DNA from: Verrucomicrobiia bacterium
Lineage (GTDB): Bacteria; Verrucomicrobiota; Verrucomicrobiia; Limisphaerales; JAUIHU01
Direction: 5' to 3'
DNA: 5,623 bases
Assembly: GCA_030432175.1 (NCBI GenBank)
Contig: JAUIHU010000338.1
Coordinates: 1-5,623 of the forward strand
The stretch's first letter is position 1, and every line of letters begins with the position of its first letter. The notes under the pieces were generated by a model. That model had not been told where the DNA came from, did no database searches, and saw only the letters and a list, made by a program, of their open reading frames with translations. Below, piece after piece: positions 1 to 5,623 of the stretch. A program made the translations under genes and the position numbers.

Positions 1-1
1 C

Positions 2-106
2 CTCAAGTTCGGCGACCGCGTGACCATCGAGATGAAGGACGCCGGGGGCGGCAGCCCGTTCGGCGCCATCGACCAGACCGTCGCGCCCTACGAGGCGCCC
101 GACTGA
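2..106 (+). CDS. C-terminal end of a fumarylacetoacetate hydrolase (FAH) family protein, truncated by the window edge
   Basis: Only the last 34 codons and the TGA stop are present; the frame is open at the left edge. The translated tail contains LKFGDRVTIEMKD followed by GSPFGAIDQTV. This resembles the closing strands of FAH-superfamily proteins (hydrolases, hydratases and decarboxylases of 2-keto acids in aromatic catabolism), where a 'GD.V.IEM.D..G...FGAI.Q.V' pattern is common. That match rests on memory of the family, not a search. The catalytic metal-binding residues lie upstream and cannot be seen, so the substrate cannot be assigned. Codon use is extreme: all 34 codons end in G or C and the first 100 bases are 72% GC, unlike every other gene in the window. 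The gene converges on thiG, with 148 bp between the two stop codons. It may not belong to the same genome as the rest of the window. Confidence 0.65.
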   Translation, partial: LKFGDRVTIEMKDAGGGSPFGAIDQTVAPYEAPD

Positions 107-135
107 ACCAGAAGAAGACGAGCCTGCTGGAAAAT
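104..135. other. Abrupt base-composition boundary (possible assembly join or insertion edge)
   Basis: The first 100 bases are 72% GC, with every codon of the partial FAH gene ending in G or C. Positions 101-200 are 48% GC, and A-rich runs start at about 130. Composition stays moderate from there to the right edge. The change happens within a few tens of bases just after the FAH stop codon. No transposase, tRNA or clear terminal repeat marks the edge. The composition change is seen directly; the cause (chimeric contig or horizontal transfer) is inferred. Confidence 0.6.
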
Positions 136-152
136 CTAAATCTCGCAAAAAG

Positions 153-170
153 TCCAGGAAATCCAGGAAA
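153..170. repeat. Tandem 9-bp duplication TCCAGGAAA x2 in the FAH-thiG spacer
   Basis: TCCAGGAAA occurs twice back to back, and a related GGACAGGAAA follows at 229-238. In the same spacer GGGCCAA is repeated directly at 218-224 and 239-245. These are short repeats without the form of an insertion-sequence end, attachment site or terminator. They may be replication slippage in non-coding DNA. Confidence 0.5.
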
Positions 171-254
171 GCCTGACTTCACTGGCTGCCCTTCCATGAC
201 CATAAAATGAATGAATCGGGCCAAATCTGGACAGGAAAGGGCCAAGACCGCTCT

Positions 255-1058
255 CTAACTGGACACTGAAGCCAGAAATTGCGATATCGGGCTTGTAGCG
301 CTGGCCGTTGTCGAGACCTGTCCAAGTCCGATCTCGTAAGCAGCGCGTCCGGATTGCACGGCGGCATCGAAACAACATGCCATTCGCACCGGATCGTTCG
401 CGGCAGCAATTGCGGTGTTGACCAGGACAGCATCGGCTCCCATTTCCATTGCTTCAGCAGCATGACTTGGCGCGCCGATTCCAGCGTCAACTACCACCGG
501 CACTGTAGCTTGTTCCAGAATGATTTCGATCTGCGCTCGTGTATCCAAACCTCTATGAGATCCAATCGGCGAACCGAGCGGCATGACTGCTGCCACGCCC
601 ACATCTTCCAGTCGTTTAGCAAGAGCCGGATCTGCGTTAATATAAGGCAGCACGGTGAATCCTTCTTTACAAAGCGTTTCAGCGGCATGAAAAGTCTCAA
701 CTGGATCAGGCAGCAGGTATCTTGGATCTGGGTGAATCTCCAATTTGACCCATTTTGGAAGACCTGCCGCGTGAGCCAACCTGGCTAATCTTACGGCTTC
801 GTCGGCATTCATGGCGCCGCTGGTGTTTGGAAGAATCAGATATTTCTGAGGGTCCAAAAACTCCAGAATATTGGCAAAAGGGTCCTTTTTACCCGATAAA
901 TCTGCTCGGCGGAGCGCAACAGTCACCAATTTGGAACCACTTGCTTCTAAAGCATCTCGCATTAGTTCCGGAGAGGCAAATTTACCGGTTCCAAGGAATA
1001 ATCTCGACTCAAAAGTCTTCTCGCCCAATTTCAACGGGCTGTTTTTAAATGGCCGCAT
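255..1058 (-). CDS. thiG: Thiazole synthase ThiG
   Basis: ThiG is the cytosolic enzyme that builds the thiazole phosphate half of thiamine. It condenses 1-deoxy-D-xylulose 5-phosphate with dehydroglycine (or the glycine-derived imine) and sulfur from ThiS thiocarboxylate. The 267-residue product has the expected length and the family signatures in order. These are LFLGTGKF (20-27), VTVALRR (45-51), LPNTSG (76-81), WVKLEI (103-108; K105 is in the position of the Schiff-base lysine), VLPYINADP (136-144), VMPLGSPIGS (158-167), VVVDAGIG (188-195) and VLVNTAIA (211-218). Together they describe a (beta/alpha)8 barrel. The ATG at 1058 is the only credible start, because an in-frame TAG lies just four codons upstream. 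No Shine-Dalgarno sequence precedes it and no TPP riboswitch could be recognised upstream. thiS, thiF and thiH are absent from the window; the downstream side, where thiH could lie, runs into the composition break. Confidence 0.96.
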   Translation of the reverse strand: MRPFKNSPLKLGEKTFESRLFLGTGKFASPELMRDALEASGSKLVTVALRRADLSGKKDPFANILEFLDPQKYLILPNTSGAMNADEAVRLARLAHAAGLPKWVKLEIHPDPRYLLPDPVETFHAAETLCKEGFTVLPYINADPALAKRLEDVGVAAVMPLGSPIGSHRGLDTRAQIEIILEQATVPVVVDAGIGAPSHAAEAMEMGADAVLVNTAIAAANDPVRMACCFDAAVQSGRAAYEIGLGQVSTTASATSPISQFLASVSS

Positions 1059-1433
1059 GCGACAAAACTAAGCGACAGCACGCTTTTTACCAATTCTTTT
1101 CACTCGCAGGGAGCGCTCGGTAAGTCACAATAAGCGTTCGCATTTGCTTGGGAAATTTTCATTAAGCCAACCGGGAATACGATCACGTGCCAGTCGTAGA
1201 ATGAAGATTTATTTGAACTATAGGAAACCATTGCCAATGACGGTAAAAAGAGATAGAACCAATAGGACCAGTGCGGATCGAAAGTCCACGATTGAGATAG
1301 AGTATCTTGGATAATCTATTGAAGTGGGGTACAGATTCGGCTCTGGAACGGAGAGACTTTGCTGATGAATCAGTGAAGATCAGCTCTTCCAGAGGCACCT
1401 AAAACTCTGAAATCAGGAATCCTAAACAAAAAC
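1059..1433. other. 375-bp divergent intergenic region with no supported gene
   Basis: This spacer separates thiG (leftward) from the small hypothetical gene (rightward), so it should hold promoters for both. I found no convincing -35/-10 pair on either strand; for example TTGAGA (1292) and GATAAT (1310) are only 12 bp apart. No tRNA, riboswitch or terminator is apparent. An 8-bp perfect palindrome GAGCGCTC lies at 1111-1118. Short open frames occur on both strands (37 codons from ATG at 1201 on plus; 71 codons at 1183-1398 on minus), but neither has a ribosome binding site or recognisable protein features. Confidence 0.6.
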
Positions 1434-1676
1434 ATGGAACCTCAGTTACCAGAATGGTTAATAGCATTCTCACCTGATGGGCGAGAATTTATTGTTCGAC
1501 TCACAAGCCCTCGTTTCTTTGTTGAAGCGAAGCAAACCGATTACCGCAAATGGAAATCTTCGGTTGGCGGATTTGACCAGGAAGCAGCCAAACTTGATGA
1601 CAAGGAATTCGAAGCCTTGTTGATGCGTGCTTGTCAATTTTACGTCTCCGAGATTTACGGATTGCCGCAGTCCTGA
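1434..1676 (+). CDS. Small hypothetical protein, 80 residues
   Basis: I do not recognise this protein. It is acidic to neutral and has no signal peptide or membrane segment, so it is probably cytosolic. The N-terminal half (residues 8-33, containing FSPDGREFIVRL and RFFVEA) alternates hydrophobic and polar residues like beta strands. The C-terminal part (about 55-76, DDKEFEALLMRACQF) looks like an amphipathic helix. Trp8, Trp40 and several Phe/Tyr suggest a folded core. The first codon is the ATG at 1434. An AGGA at 1415-1418 lies 15 nt upstream, too far to be a strong ribosome binding site. The gene sits 375 bp from divergent thiG and 271 bp before the pilC-type gene, so it need not be co-transcribed with either. 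The protein-like composition favours a real gene, but a spurious frame cannot be excluded. Confidence 0.5.
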   Translation: MEPQLPEWLIAFSPDGREFIVRLTSPRFFVEAKQTDYRKWKSSVGGFDQEAAKLDDKEFEALLMRACQFYVSEIYGLPQS

Positions 1677-1895
1677 GCTAAGCATTGACTTGGTAGGGCA
1701 GTGAACAAGCACACCCACGAAACAAATCGAGCTGTTTCTTGCCGATAACCCCCTTGTTTCTGGGCCTTTATAACATTGATCAGGTATAATTCAGATTGGG
1801 CGTTTGAGATTAATGGGCTCACTTTCAGTTCTGAGATTAAGTTAAGTTGGCGCTTGAAGCAGAGGCAAAAATACAAATTGGAACCAGTCATATTC

Positions 1896-1935
1896 TATTT
1901 GATTCTCAGCTGACTGATTCGATCTGGATCAAATA
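1896..1935. repeat. Inverted repeat just upstream of the pilC-type start
   Basis: TATTTGAT (1896-1903) and ATCAAATA (1928-1935) form a perfect 8-bp inverted repeat around 24 nt, ending 12 nt before the ATG at 1948. The interior contains the CAGCTG palindrome and a second TGATTC. The arms could be a transcription-factor site or a leader hairpin. The symmetry is seen directly; any function is inferred. The gene lacks a visible Shine-Dalgarno sequence, and this element covers most of the region where one would be expected. Confidence 0.4.
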
Positions 1936-1947
1936 ACGACCCCCAAC

Positions 1948-3156
1948 ATGGCGACTTACAATTATCTGGCCCGTGAAGCCAGCACAGGAAAGGAACAGAG
2001 AGGTACCGTTGACGCAGCCAGTGAGCAGGCGGCAATAGCATCGTTGCTGAACCGCAATATGATGGTGGTTTCTATTGAAGAGAAATCCGCCAAAAAATCT
2101 GGGGCTGCCGGGGGGACGGTTCCACTGCAGGATCTCGTCGTGTTTACGCGTCAGTTAGCTACGATGATTGACGCTGGATTGGCAATGGTTCAATCCCTGC
2201 AAGCTTTAGCTGAGCAAACAGCGAACAAAGTAATGCGGGATATCATCAAAGATATCTGCACTCGCGTGGAAGGCGGGGATAATTTTTCAGAGTCACTCAA
2301 GAAGCATCCGAAGGTTTTTCCTAAACTTTATACCGCAATGGTAGATGCTGGTGAAAAGGGCGGATTGCTGGCTGAAATTCTGGATCGTCTGGCTACCTAC
2401 CTGGAAAACACAGCCCGACTCAGGAAAAAGGTCAAATCAGCCATGATGTACCCTACAGTGGTCACATTTGTGGCAATAGCGATAACAATCTTTTTGCTCG
2501 TCAAGGTGGTGCCGGTGTTCGGAGACGTATTTTCAGGATTTGGAGCTGATCTCCCAGCTCCTACGCAATATTTGATCAACCTGAGCGCATTCGTCCAACA
2601 ATACATCCTGTTTCTTTTGGTCATTGCAGGAGCGGGTGGTTATGCCTGGATGGCTTACATTAAAACCAAAAAAGGACGGTATTTCTGGGATAAAAACCGT
2701 ATCCGGCTTCCGATTTTTGGAATGATTGCCCATAAGATTTGCCTGGCGCGTTTTACTCGTACCCTGGCGTCCTTGGTCAGAAGTGGAGTTCCCATTTTGG
2801 AGGTGTTGAATATTGTCGCCACGACTTGCGGTAATGTGGTGATGGAGGAAGCTATCAAATCTGCCGCCAGCGATATTGAACGAGGTGACAGTATTTCCGC
2901 AGCTCTTGCTAAGCATCCAATTTTTCCTTCGATGATTATTCGCATGATGACGGCTGGGGAACAAACCGGGAAAATTGACGCGATGCTGGAAAAAATCGCT
3001 GATTTTTTGGACGAAGAAATTGAGACCACACTGGATGGTTTGACATCCTTGATTGAGCCCTTGCTGATTGTTTTTCTGGGAGTGGTCGTAGGTGGTATTG
3101 TAATTTGTATGTTCCTGCCAATCTTCAAACTGGGAACAATCGTAAGTGGTAAGTAA
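1948..3156 (+). CDS. pilC: Type IV pilus / type II secretion inner-membrane platform protein (PilC/GspF family)
   Basis: This 402-residue polytopic protein belongs to the family that forms the inner-membrane platform on which the PilB/PilT or GspE ATPase acts to assemble pilin or pseudopilin fibres. After an N-terminal cytoplasmic segment starting MATYNYLAREA come two copies of the T2SSF domain. The first spans about 66-190 (FTRQLATMIDAGL, then GEKGG at 135-139). The second spans about 268-391 (RFTRTLASLVRSGVPILEVL, then GEQTGK). Predicted membrane segments are near 168-190, 219-238 and 371-391, and the last contains the family hallmark IEPLLIVFLGVVVGGIV. The length is typical, with no frameshift. 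The start at 1948 has no Shine-Dalgarno sequence, but the N-terminus matches the family's usual beginning. No pilB, pilT or pilin gene is in the window. PilC and GspF are hard to separate by eye; 'PAPTQYLI' and the LPIFKLG ending lean to PilC. Confidence 0.9.
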   Translation: MATYNYLAREASTGKEQRGTVDAASEQAAIASLLNRNMMVVSIEEKSAKKSGAAGGTVPLQDLVVFTRQLATMIDAGLAMVQSLQALAEQTANKVMRDIIKDICTRVEGGDNFSESLKKHPKVFPKLYTAMVDAGEKGGLLAEILDRLATYLENTARLRKKVKSAMMYPTVVTFVAIAITIFLLVKVVPVFGDVFSGFGADLPAPTQYLINLSAFVQQYILFLLVIAGAGGYAWMAYIKTKKGRYFWDKNRIRLPIFGMIAHKICLARFTRTLASLVRSGVPILEVLNIVATTCGNVVMEEAIKSAASDIERGDSISAALAKHPIFPSMIIRMMTAGEQTGKIDAMLEKIADFLDEEIETTLDGLTSLIEPLLIVFLGVVVGGIVICMFLPIFKLGTIVSGK

Positions 3157-3221
3157 TTTTGAAAGCACGGAAATCTAAATTAAATCCCTGCTTCGTAAAT
3201 TTTTCACTGATGTGATGGCAG

Positions 3222-3252
3222 TTGCAGGCTGAACGACAATTGGTTTTATAAT
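3222..3252 (+). promoter_or_regulatory. Possible sigma-70-type promoter for the response regulator gene
   Basis: A perfect TATAAT -10 hexamer lies at 3247-3252. The best -35 candidate is TTGCAG at 3222-3227, which matches only 3 of 6 positions and has a long 19-bp spacer. Transcription would start near 3259, ten or so bases before the ATG at 3269 and just ahead of the GGAG ribosome binding site. The -10 is strong; the overall assignment is tentative. Confidence 0.3.
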
Positions 3253-3260
3253 CCGGAACC

Positions 3261-3264
3261 GGAG
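3261..3264 (+). promoter_or_regulatory. Ribosome binding site GGAG for the response regulator
   Basis: GGAG ends 4 nt before the ATG at 3269. That is slightly close but usable, and it supports this start. It contrasts with thiG and the pilC-type gene, which have no visible Shine-Dalgarno sequence. Confidence 0.55.
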
Positions 3265-3268
3265 TAAG

Positions 3269-4798
3269 ATGGCTAAAGTATTATTGGTGGATGACGAAAT
3301 CACCATGGTTCAAATGGTGACTGAACTGTTGCGGACGGAGGGTCATGAAGTGCATCCTTTCACCAATGGGGTTAAGGCCATGGAAGCTTTGGAATCTGTG
3401 CAGCCGGAGTTGGTCATCACCGATCTATATCTGGACAAATCACAGAAGACATTTGGGCTGGAAATGGTCACCAAAGCCCGCGCACTCAATCCGCCAGCTA
3501 TAGTCATTGTCGTGACTGGGTTTGGATCGATTGAAACAGCTGTCGAAGCCATGAAAAAAGGGGCTTACGATTATTTGGAAAAGCCATTCAAACTGGACCA
3601 GCTCAAGCTCTGTCTGCAACGCGCTCTTTCCTATAATGACGCCATTTCTGAAAATGTTTATCTGCGCCGTCAGCTCAAGAAGAAGTACCAGTTCAACCAG
3701 ATCATTGGGGCATCTTCCAAGATGCAGAATGTGTTTAAACTGGTGGAACGTATCGCTGACACTGACAGCACGGCGCTGATACTTGGGGAAAGCGGCACCG
3801 GCAAAGAACTCATTGCGAAGGCAATTCATTTTAACAGCCGTCGACAGTTCGCCCCATTTGTCCCGGTCAATTGCAGCGCTCTTCCTGAGAACCTTTTGGA
3901 ATCAGAACTTTTTGGACACCGCAAAGGTTCTTTCACTGGCGCTATTCAGGACAAAAAAGGATTATTCCAGGAGGCGGATGGTGGTTCCATATTCCTGGAC
4001 GAAATCGGCACCATGTCGCCAACTCTCCAAAGTCGGCTCTTGCGAGTCCTTCAGGAGAAAGAAGTCCGAGCCGTTGGTGACAACACTCCTTCTTACGTTA
4101 ACGTCAGAGTCATCGCCGCCACCAACGAACCCTTGGCCAAACGTATTGAGGATGGAACTTTTCGAGAAGACCTTTATTACCGTCTCAATGTCATTGAGAT
4201 TCACCTTCCAAGTCTTCGTCAGAGAAAAGACGATATTCCGTTACTGGTAGCGCATTTTCTCAACATGAGAGGGGAACAGTATGGGGGGGTGAAATTCCGT
4301 ATTACTCGCAAAGCCATGCAGGCGCTGATTGAGCACAGTTGGCCAGGGAATGTACGAGAGCTTGAAAATGCTATCGAACGCTGCTGCGCGCTATGCTTTA
4401 ACAATGTCATTCAATGGCAGGATCTTCCCCCCAATATCAGGAAGCGTGGAACAGAAGTCGAGGGTGATACGGCGATTCTTGCCGACCAGAACGCAGTTTC
4501 AACAAGCGCTCAGGAATTGAAGGAAGAAGATTTTTACCCACTTAATTTTGGCAACCTGGCGGAACCCAATAACCCGCCGCTCACTGATGGAAATGGTCAG
4601 AAAGCTTCCTCCAGATTACCTTCAATCGGTCAGAGCGATCCCAATCAGGAAATCAATTTAAAATCCTTTCTTAAGGATCAGGAACGCCAGTTTATCCTTC
4701 GTACCATGGCTCAATTTGGCGGAGATAAGGAGAAAGCAGCAGAAAAGCTGGGCGTCAGTTTGGCCACCCTTTACCGTAAACTTTCAGAAGAAGATTAA
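3269..4798 (+). CDS. Sigma-54-dependent response regulator, NtrC/PilR/AtoC class
   Basis: This is a 509-residue cytosolic transcription activator that, once phosphorylated by a sensor kinase, uses ATP hydrolysis to open promoters bound by sigma-54 RNA polymerase. The receiver domain (about 1-120) has acidic D8 and D9, phospho-acceptor D52, T83 and K105. The AAA+ domain (about 145-385) shows Walker A GESGTGKE (173-180), the sigma-54 contact loop as GSFTGA (220-225), Walker B SIFLDEIG (240-247), arginine-finger region FREDLYYRLNV (298-308) and sensor II WPGNVRELEN (358-367). A Fis-type helix-turn-helix closes the protein (about 465-506, ending KLGVSLATLYRKL). All catalytic residues look intact. 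Two things are unusual: Ser replaces Ala in the normally GAFTGA loop, and a long linker of about 70 residues (393-462) precedes the DNA-binding domain. Its place after the pilC-type gene suggests a PilR-like role, but no kinase is adjacent, so I do not give a symbol. Confidence 0.95.
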   Translation: MAKVLLVDDEITMVQMVTELLRTEGHEVHPFTNGVKAMEALESVQPELVITDLYLDKSQKTFGLEMVTKARALNPPAIVIVVTGFGSIETAVEAMKKGAYDYLEKPFKLDQLKLCLQRALSYNDAISENVYLRRQLKKKYQFNQIIGASSKMQNVFKLVERIADTDSTALILGESGTGKELIAKAIHFNSRRQFAPFVPVNCSALPENLLESELFGHRKGSFTGAIQDKKGLFQEADGGSIFLDEIGTMSPTLQSRLLRVLQEKEVRAVGDNTPSYVNVRVIAATNEPLAKRIEDGTFREDLYYRLNVIEIHLPSLRQRKDDIPLLVAHFLNMRGEQYGGVKFRITRKAMQALIEHSWPGNVRELENAIERCCALCFNNVIQWQDLPPNIRKRGTEVEGDTAILADQNAVSTSAQELKEEDFYPLNFGNLAEPNNPPLTDGNGQKASSRLPSIGQSDPNQEINLKSFLKDQERQFILRTMAQFGGDKEKAAEKLGVSLATLYRKLSEED

Positions 4799-4904
4799 GC
4801 AAACACTGGATTTCTTTCAGGAACGGCGCTTAATTGAACCAGCTGATCTTTCAATCATGCACACCAAAATAATTTCAGCTTAAATAAATCAATTTTCCTC
4901 TCCT

Positions 4905-4925
4905 CTATTCAAAGATATTGAATGG
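4905..4925. repeat. Small inverted repeat upstream of the adaptor gene
   Basis: ATTCAA (4907-4912) and TTGAAT (4918-4923) are perfect complements around a 5-nt loop. A T:G wobble and a C:G pair extend the stem to 8 bp (4905-4925). It is AT-rich and lacks a following T-run, so it is not a convincing terminator for the preceding gene. It lies 20 nt before the adaptor ATG, just ahead of that gene's ribosome binding site. Confidence 0.35.
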
Positions 4926-4934
4926 GTGAATGTC

Positions 4935-4938
4935 AGGA
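4935..4938 (+). promoter_or_regulatory. Ribosome binding site AGGA for the adaptor gene
   Basis: AGGA sits 6 nt before the ATG at 4945, a normal spacing. It fixes the start that also gives a complete lipoprotein signal peptide. Confidence 0.6.
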
Positions 4939-4944
4939 TTCGGA

Positions 4945-5623
4945 ATGAAGTTTTACTCATATTTTAAGATCCCGTTTCTATCGAAATTTCTTGTTGCAGC
5001 TCTTGTAATGTCCTCCGCATTCACAGGCTGTCGTCCGAAGCAGACTCAGGAAAAAGAAGAAGATCCGCTGAAAAACGCTATCTATGTTGAGCTTGAGGAG
5101 GTGAAAACAGGGCCGATGGAAGCTGTTCTCAAGGCGTCATCAAATTTTACAGCTGAGCGGCAGGTACAGATACTCTCCCGCACAGGCAATCTGGTTGCCC
5201 GCCTGCTTGTCGAAGAAGGAGACCTGGTTGAGCAGGATGAAATTCTTGCAGAATTGGAAAATGACATTCAGATGATCAATTTCGAGAGAGCTAAAAATCA
5301 GTTCGATCGTATTCAGCAGGAATTCAATCGGCAGAAGAAACTTTATGAACAGGAGTTGATAAGCGAGCAGGCATATTCGGATATTCAGTTTGAACTCAAA
5401 CAAAATGAAATAGCGCTGAAAGACGCTGAACGAGAACTAAATTACACCCGGATTCGTACTCCGATTGCTGGTTCAGTCACTCAACGAATGATTAATGTCG
5501 GTGAACAAATCTCAGTTAACCAACCACTTTTTGAAGTGATTGATTTTGATTCGATTGTTGCGGTTATTTTTGTACCCGAAAGGAATCTTCCCCTGCTTCA
5601 GATTGGACAAACAGCACGATTAC
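4945..5623 (+). CDS. Periplasmic adaptor lipoprotein of an RND-type efflux system (HlyD/AcrA-like), 3'-truncated by the window edge
   Basis: The frame stays open for 226 codons to the right edge. Proteins of this family link an inner-membrane RND transporter to an outer-membrane channel for export of drugs, metals or other small molecules. The N-terminus is a lipoprotein signal peptide: a basic start, a hydrophobic stretch (about 9-26) and the lipobox FTGC with Cys29 as the lipidation site. Residues 71-105 form the first half of the lipoyl-like domain (QILSRTGNLVARLLVEEGD and ILAELEND). About 108-166 is charged and heptad-like, as in the alpha-helical hairpin, and includes the family-typical LISEQAYSD. 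The returning half is YTRIRTPIAGSVTQRMINVG (167-186), followed by the start of the beta-barrel domain (about 196-226). The remaining barrel and C-terminal domains lie outside the window. It follows the response regulator by 146 bp on the same strand. The transporter gene would be expected downstream. Substrate cannot be inferred. Confidence 0.9.
   Translation, partial: MKFYSYFKIPFLSKFLVAALVMSSAFTGCRPKQTQEKEEDPLKNAIYVELEEVKTGPMEAVLKASSNFTAERQVQILSRTGNLVARLLVEEGDLVEQDEILAELENDIQMINFERAKNQFDRIQQEFNRQKKLYEQELISEQAYSDIQFELKQNEIALKDAERELNYTRIRTPIAGSVTQRMINVGEQISVNQPLFEVIDFDSIVAVIFVPERNLPLLQIGQTARL

Noticed and set aside
3..245. Minus-strand frame overlapping the FAH end and the spacer (Gly-Phe-Pro repeat, then Arg/Ser-rich)
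   Set aside because: It crosses the composition break. Its Arg-rich half is the antisense of a GC-rich gene and the GFPGFPG stretch is the translated 9-bp tandem repeat.
1201..1314. 37-codon plus-strand frame starting MKIYLNYRK
   Set aside because: No Shine-Dalgarno sequence, a very basic low-quality composition and no recognisable features; treated as chance.
1183..1398. 71-codon minus-strand frame in the thiG-upstream spacer
   Set aside because: The translation has no recognisable domain or protein-like pattern, no ribosome binding site precedes it, and it is short enough to arise by chance.
1719..1738. GAAACA/TGTTTC inverted repeat as a terminator after the small gene
   Set aside because: The stem is only 6 bp, AT-rich, with an 8-nt loop and no T-run after it on the plus strand.
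1785..1790. Perfect TATAAT in the spacer upstream of the pilC-type gene
   Set aside because: No acceptable -35 hexamer lies 15-19 bp upstream, there is no extended -10 TG, and it would leave a leader of about 150 nt. A lone hexamer in AT-rich DNA is not enough.
3217..3231. Sequence resembling a sigma-54 promoter (TGGCAGTTGCAGGCT) upstream of the response regulator
   Set aside because: The GG and the later GC are 9 bases apart, not the required 10, so it does not fit the -24/-12 spacing.
4382..4396. Cysteine cluster C372-C373-C376 in the activator as a metal or redox site
   Set aside because: It lies in the helix after sensor II where NtrC-like proteins have a variable hydrophobic stretch. 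Three cysteines without supporting ligands are not a recognisable site.

Overview
The window comes from a Gram-negative (diderm) bacterium. It carries an inner-membrane platform protein of the type IV pilus / type II secretion class, an NtrC-class sigma-54 activator, and a lipoprotein adaptor of an RND-type efflux system. Base composition from about position 130 onward is moderate (roughly half GC or lower, with many A/T-ending codons). The thiazole synthase has wording (HPDPRYLLPDP, VVVDAGIGAPS) that I associate from memory with Bacteroidetes/PVC-type sequences. A PVC-like lineage such as Verrucomicrobiota is therefore possible, but this is a weak inference.

Layout, left to right. (1) Positions 2-106 hold the last 34 codons of a plus-strand fumarylacetoacetate hydrolase (FAH) family gene, very GC-rich and with every third codon position G or C. 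(2) Positions 107-254 are a spacer in which composition drops abruptly. (3) thiG, thiazole synthase of thiamine biosynthesis, lies on the minus strand at 255-1058. (4) A 375-bp divergent spacer at 1059-1433 has no gene I can support. (5) An 80-residue protein of unknown function is encoded at 1434-1676 (+). (6) A pilC/gspF-type gene is at 1948-3156 (+). (7) A complete sigma-54-dependent response regulator is at 3269-4798 (+). (8) The 5' part of a periplasmic adaptor lipoprotein runs from 4945 off the right edge (+).

How the genes relate. The four plus-strand genes from 1434 onward are co-directional but separated by 112-271 bp, so they may be independent transcription units and not one tight operon. 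The response regulator between a pilus/secretion platform gene and an efflux adaptor suggests regulation of one or both neighbours. No partner histidine kinase and no acceptable sigma-54 promoter is visible in the window, so the target is unknown. thiG stands without thiS, thiF or thiH here, and its downstream side is where the compositional break lies.

The most notable observation is that break near 104-135, which looks more like a chimeric assembly join or a recent insertion boundary than an ordinary gene junction. I did not find a convincing new biological system. The rest is recognisable housekeeping, pilus/secretion, regulatory and efflux content plus one orphan small gene.
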